The notes beneath the pieces are model-generated. The model had not been told where the DNA came from. It ran no database searches and saw nothing but the letters and a program-made list of their open reading frames with translations. This document shows, one piece after another, positions 9,253 through 16,359 of a DNA stretch of 40,048 nucleotides (position 1 is the stretch's first letter; every line of letters begins with the position of its first letter). The translations under genes and the position numbers were made by a program. This stretch comes from Candidatus Kapaibacterium sp. (lineage in GTDB: Bacteria > Bacteroidota > Ignavibacteria > Kapaibacteriales > UBA4661): the NCBI GenBank assembly GCA_004292595.1, contig RDXM01000104.1:1-40048 (forward strand). Reading direction: 5' to 3'.

Positions 9253-9675
9253 ATGATTACTCGACAAGAGGCATTACTTATGGGTGCAAATTCTCCCAAA
9301 GACCATCAGCGCGTCATTTCAAGGCTTATCGTTGGTCTTGGGAATCTATATTCAATGGGAACGTTGAAATTAGAACCCTTTCCCGAAACACCGCTCATTG
9401 ATGGCGAGCCGAGTCCCGTGCCAGATGTTTCCTTGTTTGATAATGTCCTCTACGAAACACCTGTGATTATCGAAGTCAATCATGCAGGCGGCATTAAATC
9501 TGACTTAAAAAAAATCCAAGCACTGATTGATGAAGAAAGCTACGGAATTGTCGAGGGATTTATTTTTGATTACAAACGCCAAGAATGGCATAAATACAAG
9601 CTCGGCAAAGGAATTATCAAAGAAAATCCTTCATTCTGCGAAGCAATTAACCTCGACCTCGCAACCTTACTCTAA
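9253..9675 (+). CDS. Uma2-like (PD-(D/E)xK fold) protein, copy A
   Basis: 140-residue protein resembling the Uma2/DUF820 family, putative PD-(D/E)xK-fold proteins of unknown role. Seen: P57-D58, then the hydrophobic strand VIIEV with E74, then a D/K-rich helix (SDLKKIQ) and the GFIFDYKRQEWHKY strand. These fit the family's PD...E pattern, but the last residue of the nuclease triad is not a clear lysine, and the protein is shorter than typical members (about 180-200). It is clearly related to copy B at 15925; the last 15 residues (PSFCEAINLDLATLL) are identical. ATG 9253 is preferred because upstream codons lie in the promoter. Confidence 0.65.
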   Translation: MITRQEALLMGANSPKDHQRVISRLIVGLGNLYSMGTLKLEPFPETPLIDGEPSPVPDVSLFDNVLYETPVIIEVNHAGGIKSDLKKIQALIDEESYGIVEGFIFDYKRQEWHKYKLGKGIIKENPSFCEAINLDLATLL

Positions 9676-9747
9676 ACAAATTCGTGCCAGAATCACGAAG
9701 CAAGATTCCATCAGCCTTTCAAGCAATATACCCCTTTGCTCCAAAAT

Positions 9748-9796
9748 AAAAACTGTCCGCAGATGAACGCTCAATGTTCATTTACGGACAGTTTTT
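9748..9796. terminator. Bidirectional terminator-like repeat, copy 1
   Basis: Arms AAAAACTGTCCG (9748-9759) and CGGACAGTTTTT (9785-9796), with an inner pair ATGAAC/GTTCAT (9763-9768, 9776-9781). A-rich on one side and T-rich on the other, so it can terminate in both directions. It lies between the converging ends of Uma2-like copy A and permease 3. A second copy is at 18918-18966, with the left ~45 bases of flank also recognisably related. Confidence 0.75.
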
Positions 9797-9818
9797 GTTT
9801 TGTGGATGAAGCCAATCT

Positions 9819-12200
9819 TTACTCGCTTCTGAGCGATTGTACAGGATTCGCCTCCGCAGCCTGCCACGCTTGGCTTGCAACGGTCAAAGCCGCCGTAGCA
9901 AGAGCAATGCTACCCGCAAGAAGAGCTAGCGATGCGTCAAGCTCTATGCGATAGGCGTAATCTTGTAGCCAATTCCTTGCAGACCAGTATGCAAGCGGTG
10001 TAGCGAGGACAAAGGCAATAGCAACCAATACCAAAAACTCACGCCCAACAAGGCTGATGATATTTGCCACCGACGCACCCAAAACCTTGCGAATACCGAT
10101 TTCCTTCGTGCGTTGCTCGGTTGCAAGCAGCGTCAATCCTAGCAATCCCATGACTGAAATGCCAAGCGCGAAGGCTGAAGCAAGTGCAATCATATTCCGC
10201 CAATGCTCACTATTGCTGTATTGGCGGCGATTTTCTTCATCCAAAAAGGTGTAGTTGAAAGGTCGCAATGGCACAAGTCGGTGGTAAAGATTTTCTATTG
10301 CTGCCAGTGTTTGTGCTTTGTTCACGGGATTGATACGCAGCAACAATTTCCCAAACGGCAATTCTGAACCGTAGATAAAGAGTTGCGGGCGAATGGGATA
10401 TTGCAGCGACTCGTAATGATAATCTTTCACCACGCCAACAACGGTCACGTTTCGCGCTTTGCCATTGAAAAAATCAATGCGCTTGCCAACGGCATCTTGC
10501 CAGCCCGCAGACCGCACAAATGCTTCATTCACGAGAACTGCGTCGGTCGAATCACCACGTAATTCTTGCGAAAAATTACGTCCTGCGGCAAGGCGACAAT
10601 TCATCGTTTTCAGAAAATCATTGTCAATATGCTCGTAGGAAATGGCTATTTCCTTCCCGTTTACTTTTGAGTTTGTTCCAAACCACCATTCTGTGCGGGG
10701 TGTGAGGTTTTCTACGCCTGAAATTTTTGCAAATTCCGCTTTCAACATTGCCTGGCGTGGGAGATTATCCGCCTCTGGCAAAGAAATCGCCACGAGGTTG
10801 CTGCTGTCGTAGCCCAAATCTTTTGTGGTGAGGAAATTAAACTGCTTCGAGAGCGTAATAGTGCCAATGAGAAGGAATATCGTGAGCGCGAACTGCACCA
10901 CAATCAACACACGCGCCACAGCACTTTTGCGCACCAATGGACTTCTCGCACTCAGCGTTTGTGAGGCATCGAAGCGCGAAACCACCAGCGCGGGGTACAC
11001 GCCCGCAGCAAAACCCGTAACAAGAAACAATAGCCCCAACGCAAGTAATAACGGCGCATCCAGCATACTTATTAGCTGAAATTTTTTGCCAGCCACAATG
11101 TTGAACATCGGTAAAATGAGTTCTGCGATGCCAAGCGCGACAACAAATGCAATGCTTGTTTGCAGAAATGATTCCGTAAGAAATTGTGCGATAATCTTGC
11201 TACGAGGACTGCCAATCGTCTTGCGGATGGCGATTTCACGCGCCCGGCGAGATGACTGCGCAATGCTTAAACTCACAAAATTGATGCACGCGAGCAGCAA
11301 AATACCAAGCGCGATTGCACCAAGAACCTTGGAATACAATGGGTTGCCAGCATTAGCGATGCCGATATTGACGTTTGTTGATAAGTGCATTTCGGTGAAA
11401 GGCTGCACCGACCAGATAAACTGCCCATTCCAGCCGTGTTTGCGCTCGCTTTCCATTTCGGTTTTCGCTTTTGTTGCAAAGACTCGCGCCATTATTGCGG
11501 TGATTTCTTGCAAATCTGCCCCCTCACGCAGAAGCAAAAATGTTGGATAGGAAAGCGTCATCCATGTTGGGTCGGGATTTTTTGCAGCAAAGGCAGTGAA
11601 AGACAACACGATGCCAAAGGTGATAGACGAATTCTGTGGCGGATTCTTCGCAACCCCAGAAACCACGTAGGTTTGAAAGCTATTTCGCTCTTCAATTTCT
11701 ATTGATTTTCCCACTACATCGGTTGTGCCAAAATACTTTTGCGCCGTTTCCTCACTCAGCACAACGGAGTACGCGCCTGATAAAACCGTGCTTGGATTAC
11801 CACTAAGAAGCGGAAACGTAAAGACGGTGAAGAAATTATCATCCACCCATGTTGCTTTTTCGTTGAATGTTTTCGCGCCAATTTTCAGCAGAGCATCACG
11901 CTCCCGAACACGCACAAAATCTCGTATTGCGGGGATTTCTTCCTTGAATGCCGGACCTTGCACCATAGAGGCAATGCCCATCGTATGCCCTACTCCTAGC
12001 TTATCTACTGGGCGGCAGGTGATACGGGCAAGGTTCGGTGCATTTTTGTGGAATCGGTCAAAACTCAGTTCGTCTTTGATGAATAGCACAATCACCACAC
12101 AGCACGCCAGCCCAAGACTCAAGCCAACAATGTTGATAGCAGCAAGCATTTTGCGCCGAAGAAGACTGCGCAGAGCGAGAGAAAGATGGTTTTGAAACAT
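9819..12200 (-). CDS. MacB/FtsX-type ABC permease, paralog 3
   Basis: 793-residue permease. The N terminus (MFQNHLSLALRSLLRRKML) and the central block (ACINFVSLSIAQSSRRAREIAIRKTIG) are the most diverged of the five, but the C terminus again has RTKEIGIRKVLGAS and ANPVQSLRSE. Layout: helix 1, first periplasmic domain, three helices, one helix, second periplasmic domain, C-terminal FtsX domain. Unlike paralogs 1, 2 and 4 it lacks the conserved upstream promoter block and has no divergent plus-strand gene; a serine-hydrolase gene on the same strand ends 48 bases upstream (12249), so the two may be co-transcribed. No ATPase partner is in the window. Confidence 0.92.
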   Translation of the reverse strand: MFQNHLSLALRSLLRRKMLAAINIVGLSLGLACCVVIVLFIKDELSFDRFHKNAPNLARITCRPVDKLGVGHTMGIASMVQGPAFKEEIPAIRDFVRVRERDALLKIGAKTFNEKATWVDDNFFTVFTFPLLSGNPSTVLSGAYSVVLSEETAQKYFGTTDVVGKSIEIEERNSFQTYVVSGVAKNPPQNSSITFGIVLSFTAFAAKNPDPTWMTLSYPTFLLLREGADLQEITAIMARVFATKAKTEMESERKHGWNGQFIWSVQPFTEMHLSTNVNIGIANAGNPLYSKVLGAIALGILLLACINFVSLSIAQSSRRAREIAIRKTIGSPRSKIIAQFLTESFLQTSIAFVVALGIAELILPMFNIVAGKKFQLISMLDAPLLLALGLLFLVTGFAAGVYPALVVSRFDASQTLSARSPLVRKSAVARVLIVVQFALTIFLLIGTITLSKQFNFLTTKDLGYDSSNLVAISLPEADNLPRQAMLKAEFAKISGVENLTPRTEWWFGTNSKVNGKEIAISYEHIDNDFLKTMNCRLAAGRNFSQELRGDSTDAVLVNEAFVRSAGWQDAVGKRIDFFNGKARNVTVVGVVKDYHYESLQYPIRPQLFIYGSELPFGKLLLRINPVNKAQTLAAIENLYHRLVPLRPFNYTFLDEENRRQYSNSEHWRNMIALASAFALGISVMGLLGLTLLATEQRTKEIGIRKVLGASVANIISLVGREFLVLVAIAFVLATPLAYWSARNWLQDYAYRIELDASLALLAGSIALATAALTVASQAWQAAEANPVQSLRSE

Positions 12201-12248
12201 AATTTTTTTGGAAAATAGTCGTTGAAAAAGTGCTTGAATAAACGAGAT

Positions 12249-13331
12249 TTACTTATTTGTAGATAAGTAATTCTTTGCAATTTGGTCAATAAAGTATTCA
12301 GGCGATGCCCCTTGCAAATTCGTCAAAACAACTACTGATACATCCTCATTCCGATACACGACCACCGCAGACCGCCCACCGCCTACGGACACAACTGCGG
12401 GGTTATTTGTTCTCAAGGCTGTCAGCCAACCTATACCATACCCATTTAGTACATCCCCAAATCCCGCTGTTTTACCATTCGTTAATCTGGATGGTGTCCA
12501 CATTTCATCAAGTGTTTCCTTCTTTTTTACGATTTCAAGTTTTTGTAAAGCTATCAGCCAGTTTGCTATTTCTATTGCTGTCGATTGCATTCCGGCTGCC
12601 GCTCTCACAAAAGGCGGGAAAATTTCTGGGTGTATATTGGTAAGATTACCATTAACGAAGTACGTATATCCTCTTGCGGCGTGATATGGAATATCGTAAA
12701 AATCACCAAAACCAAATTTTAACGTGCTTTTCATTCCTGCTTTTTCCCATTGTTGTTTTTTAACAACATCTTCAAATGACATTCCGCAAACTTTTTCAAT
12801 AGCTTTTTTTAAGAGAACATAATTCGTTTGGCTATAGCTGAACTGCTCTCCCGCTCGAAATTCATTCGGCAATGTTTTTACTTTCTGCCATGACTCAACT
12901 TCGCCATCAGCGATGAGTTTACCATTTCCATCCATTACATTCGGAATACCCGATATATTGCTTGCCAACTGGCGTATAGTTACATTTTGCCATGAAATTG
13001 GCAAACCATCTACATATTTTGAAATAGGTGCTTGCAGGTCAATTTTTCCTTCCTCTACCAACTGCATAATTGCTACACCCGTGAATGCTTTAGTAATTGA
13101 ATTTATTGTAAATAACGTATTTTGATCAACAGGAATTGAGTCTTGCAAATTTGCATATCCATAATTTCCTGTTTTTACGAGTTTGCCATTTTTCACAACT
13201 GCCAATTGTAAACCAGTAATTTTTCTTGCCGTCATCTCTTTTTGAATGATAGCATCAACGTTGTCATTTGTTTGTGCAAATAAGGATGTACTCATCGCAC
13301 AAAAAAGTATTGTTAGGGGTAATTTTTTCAT
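12249..13331 (-). CDS. Beta-lactamase-fold serine hydrolase with degenerate motifs
   Basis: 360-residue exported protein of the class C beta-lactamase / penicillin-binding-protein-like family (signal peptide ~1-20, cleavage after LFAQ). The nucleophile motif S78-I-T-K81 is present. Other family landmarks are altered: the YxN motif reads Y166-S-Q168, the usual LLxHTSG reads LASNISG, and the usual HxG-G reads SVGGG. Activity may therefore be changed or lost, in contrast to the canonical homolog at 19026. ATG 13331 is chosen over an upstream TTG at 13343. It is on the same strand as permease 3 and ends 48 bases before it. The substrate is unknown; a link to cell-envelope peptides is only inference. 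Confidence 0.82.
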   Translation of the reverse strand: MKKLPLTILFCAMSTSLFAQTNDNVDAIIQKEMTARKITGLQLAVVKNGKLVKTGNYGYANLQDSIPVDQNTLFTINSITKAFTGVAIMQLVEEGKIDLQAPISKYVDGLPISWQNVTIRQLASNISGIPNVMDGNGKLIADGEVESWQKVKTLPNEFRAGEQFSYSQTNYVLLKKAIEKVCGMSFEDVVKKQQWEKAGMKSTLKFGFGDFYDIPYHAARGYTYFVNGNLTNIHPEIFPPFVRAAAGMQSTAIEIANWLIALQKLEIVKKKETLDEMWTPSRLTNGKTAGFGDVLNGYGIGWLTALRTNNPAVVSVGGGRSAVVVYRNEDVSVVVLTNLQGASPEYFIDQIAKNYLSTNK

Positions 13332-13375
13332 GAGGATTTTCAATTGAAATGAATTGGACTTATCGGTTTATTTGT

Positions 13376-13400
13376 ATGGTAAAATGCTTTCATTTACCAT
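13376..13400. other. Imperfect inverted repeat upstream of serine hydrolase 1
   Basis: ATGGTAAAATG (13376-13386) and CATTTACCAT (13391-13400) form a hairpin with one bulged A. It lies between the 3' end of permease 4 and the start of the hydrolase, so it could be an operator for the hydrolase or a terminator for permease 4. No T-run follows. Confidence 0.35.
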
Positions 13401-13415
13401 TTCTGCTTGGAGTGT

Positions 13416-15857
13416 TTACTCGCTTCTGAGCGATTGCACTGGATTCGCCGCCGCCGCCCGCCACGCCTGAGCAGCAACCGTGATAAATGCTATCACCACA
13501 GCTGCCACGCCTGCGCTCGCAAACATCCACCACGTGAGTTCCATGCGATAGACAAAGCCTTGTAACCATTTCCCCGCAGCCCAGTATGCAAGAGGAGTTG
13601 CCAAAACAATAGCAATGCCGACCAACACGAGAAAATCCTTAGAAAGAAGCGCAATAATACTTGCCGCTGACGCGCCCAATACCTTGCGAATACCAAGTTC
13701 CTTTCTCCGAACTTCTACTGCAAACGCAACCAATCCAAACACACCGAGCGAAGCAATAAATATCGCCAAACCCGCGAAAACACTGATGAGCGAAGCCATT
13801 GCTTGCTCGGCTTGGTAGAGTTTGGCAAAGTTTTCATCCAAAAATGAATAGTCGAGCATCCGTTCAGGCAAGTGTTTACGCCATGTTTGTTCGATGTTTT
13901 GTAAAAGTTCGGGTATATTTTGTGCTTGCACTTTCAATAAAAATGACTCGAAATTTGCTTCGCTTGGAGCAATCATCACGATTGCGGGGCGAATACTTCT
14001 GTGCATGGATTCGTAATGAAAATTCTTCACAACACCAATAACGGTCAGGTTTCGACCATTATTTCCACCAAAATTCACCTGCTTGCCAATCGGATTTTCT
14101 TTTCCAAGTCCAAGCGCATTCACCGCCGCTTCGTTCAGCAAACAGGATGCAGTTTTATCGTTCACATTATTTTGGGAAAAGTTTCGTCCCTGCAACATAT
14201 TCATCTGCATTGTTGGCACAAAAGCCGCATCAGTGCTAATTTCCGCGCTAATCACCGTATTCTTTTCTGCTGCACCAATCAGGGTTATTCCGCTTTGACT
14301 TGGCGACGCGCCCGGACTGTAACTTGTGCCGCTCACACTCGAAACACCAGCAACACTGCGCAACGACTGTTGTAAAGCCGCATAGCGAGAAATAGAGGTA
14401 GAATCGCCCGGCAAGGCGAGGCGAATGACTTGCTCGGTGCGCAAACCCAAATCCTTTGAACGCGTGTAATGAAGCTGCATTGCGACAACAATCGTGGCAA
14501 TCATCATCAAAATTGAAATGGTAAATTGCAGAGCAACAAGGCTTTTCCGAACGAGTGCGCCAGAGCGCGAAGTCGTCAAACGCCCCGCCAACACTCGCAC
14601 GGGAGTAAATCCCGACAACGCAAACGCAGGATAGCTGCCAGCAGCAATACCAGTCAAAAGTGCAGCAAATAGCAAGCCCAGTATCAATGCGGGATTCGAG
14701 GCATATCCAACCGACAATTCTTTCCGAACAATGCTATTGAAACTTGGCAGAGCAAGCTCCACCAACACAAGTGCGAGAACAAGCGCGATGCAGCTAATGA
14801 CGACGGCTTCGGTCAGAAACTGCATGATAAGTTGGTTGCGCTGCGCCCCCAATGCCTTGCGCACACCCACTTCCCGCGCTCTACGCTGAGAACGGGCTGT
14901 TGCAAGATTCATAAAATTCATACACGCAATCGCCAAAATAAACACCGCCACACCCGCAAAAACACTGACCGTTGTGCGACTGGATTGAGGCTGAAACTCG
15001 CTTGGCGTGGGGTTGAGGTGAATATCGGTCAAAGGTTGCAAAGGATAATGCACATTTACTTTTAATTCTTTCATAAAGCCCGCCATGTAGCGCGTGAGGA
15101 ATTTCGGCATTTGCGCTTCGATAACGCTCGCATTTACGCCATCTTGCAGCTCCACGTAAGTTGAGGCATCGAGAAATAAGCCCCAAAGATTATTCGGGTC
15201 GGCACCTTGGTCGCGTATCCATTTTTCGATAGAAGCAAAGGAAACAAGCGCGTCGTAGCGAAGGTGGATATTGTGCGGCGCGTCAGTAATGATACCGCTT
15301 ACACGGTGTGGCTCGGTATTTTCGAGAAGAATAGTTTTGCCGAGAAGCTGCTCCAATGGCGTAGAAGTACCAAAATATTTTCGTGCAAGCGATTCCGTCA
15401 AAACCACCGAATACGGCTCTACGAGGGCGGTTGCAGGACTTCCTGCCAGAAACGTGGTTGCAAACATTTTCGGATAATTTTTATCCACCGCAAAAACGCG
15501 CTCTTCGGCAAACATTTTATCGCCATTGCGTACAACCATTTTTTTGTACTTAAACATCCGCACTGCTTGTTTTATGCCCGACAAATCCCGCATCATTGCT
15601 GGCGCGAGAGGGATTTGCGCATTTGCATTTGCCGTGTTCCCTTTTGCTGTATCAAGTCCACGATAAAAGCGTGGCGTTACGCGGTAGATGCTGGCAGCAT
15701 TGCTGTACACGCGGTCGTAGCTGAGTTCGTCCTGCACAAAGAGCAGCATCACAAGGCAACACGCCATGCCGACGGCAAGCCCAATGATGTTGATTGCAGA
15801 ATATGATTTCTGCCGAAGAAGGCTTCGGAGCGCGATTTTGAGGTAGTTCTGGAGCAT
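13416..15857 (-). CDS. MacB/FtsX-type ABC permease, paralog 4
   Basis: 813 residues, starting MLQNYLKIALRSLLRQKSY at 15857; the frame is open to 15953 but that stretch carries the promoter of the divergent gene. Domain order is as in the other paralogs, with ACMNFMNLATARSQRRAREV and RKALGAQ in the central block. The C-terminal coupling motif differs slightly (RRKELGIRKVLGAS in place of RTKEIGIRKVLGAS) and the tail reads RAAAANPVQSLRSE. The first periplasmic domain is somewhat longer than in paralogs 1 and 3. The serine-hydrolase gene lies 84 bases downstream on the same strand. Confidence 0.92.
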   Translation of the reverse strand: MLQNYLKIALRSLLRQKSYSAINIIGLAVGMACCLVMLLFVQDELSYDRVYSNAASIYRVTPRFYRGLDTAKGNTANANAQIPLAPAMMRDLSGIKQAVRMFKYKKMVVRNGDKMFAEERVFAVDKNYPKMFATTFLAGSPATALVEPYSVVLTESLARKYFGTSTPLEQLLGKTILLENTEPHRVSGIITDAPHNIHLRYDALVSFASIEKWIRDQGADPNNLWGLFLDASTYVELQDGVNASVIEAQMPKFLTRYMAGFMKELKVNVHYPLQPLTDIHLNPTPSEFQPQSSRTTVSVFAGVAVFILAIACMNFMNLATARSQRRAREVGVRKALGAQRNQLIMQFLTEAVVISCIALVLALVLVELALPSFNSIVRKELSVGYASNPALILGLLFAALLTGIAAGSYPAFALSGFTPVRVLAGRLTTSRSGALVRKSLVALQFTISILMMIATIVVAMQLHYTRSKDLGLRTEQVIRLALPGDSTSISRYAALQQSLRSVAGVSSVSGTSYSPGASPSQSGITLIGAAEKNTVISAEISTDAAFVPTMQMNMLQGRNFSQNNVNDKTASCLLNEAAVNALGLGKENPIGKQVNFGGNNGRNLTVIGVVKNFHYESMHRSIRPAIVMIAPSEANFESFLLKVQAQNIPELLQNIEQTWRKHLPERMLDYSFLDENFAKLYQAEQAMASLISVFAGLAIFIASLGVFGLVAFAVEVRRKELGIRKVLGASAASIIALLSKDFLVLVGIAIVLATPLAYWAAGKWLQGFVYRMELTWWMFASAGVAAVVIAFITVAAQAWRAAAANPVQSLRSE

Positions 15858-15864
15858 GATAATT

Positions 15865-15894
15865 TTGAAAAATGGGTGTGAAAGTGTAGATTTG
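15865..15894 (+). promoter_or_regulatory. Bacteroidota-type promoter, copy 3 (Uma2-like gene)
   Basis: TTG 15865-15867, a 19-base spacer, TAGATTTG 15887-15894. Same spacing and near-identical flanks as the copies at 5929 and 9190. It drives the Uma2-like gene at 15925. Confidence 0.65.
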
Positions 15895-15924
15895 TGATTA
15901 TGTTCAACCAATTTTTTGAAAACG

Positions 15925-16350
15925 ATGATTACTCTTGAAGAAGCACTTATCATGGGAACAAATGCCCCAAAACCGCATCAGCGCGTCATTATGAGGTTGT
16001 CTGCTGAATTGTTTTTTTTGTATGATAAACAAAAAACAATCGTTTTAGAGCCGCTTTCTGAAACCATGCTGGATGAAGGACAAACCAGCCCGACACCTGA
16101 TATTATCTTGTATGACAACATCGAAATGCAAACACCTGTCATCATTGAAATCACGCACGGCGACGGTGTGAAAAAAGACCTTAAGAAGGTGCGCGAGTTG
16201 ATAGATGCTGATGATTACGGCATCCGCGAAGGTTTTGTCTATGACTACAAGCGCGACAAATGGCATAAATATCAACAAGGAGAAGGTGATATTTCGGACA
16301 AACCTTCTTTTTGCGAAGCAATCAATCTTGATTTAGCTACCTTGCTCTAA
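15925..16350 (+). CDS. Uma2-like (PD-(D/E)xK fold) protein, copy B
   Basis: 141-residue relative of the protein at 9253: same opening (MIT-x-x-EAL-x-MG), same PD and VIIEI strands, same GFVYDYKRDKWHKY strand and identical 15-residue end. Roughly half of the residues agree by eye, so the duplication is not recent at protein level although the promoter block is nearly identical. It ends 9 bases before the converging 3' end of permease 5. Function is unknown; assignment to Uma2/DUF820 rests on the PD...E pattern and is tentative. Confidence 0.65.
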   Translation: MITLEEALIMGTNAPKPHQRVIMRLSAELFFLYDKQKTIVLEPLSETMLDEGQTSPTPDIILYDNIEMQTPVIIEITHGDGVKKDLKKVRELIDADDYGIREGFVYDYKRDKWHKYQQGEGDISDKPSFCEAINLDLATLL

Positions 16351-16359
16351 GCTCCATTA

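Noticed and set aside
5922-9299. N-terminal extensions of permeases 1, 2 and 4 upstream of the MFQNY/MLQNY start
   Set aside because: The open frames run through the conserved promoter block of the divergent genes; their similarity is DNA-level duplication, not protein conservation.
9740-9800. CRISPR-like repeat
   Set aside because: Only two copies 9 kb apart, with no spacer array and no cas genes.
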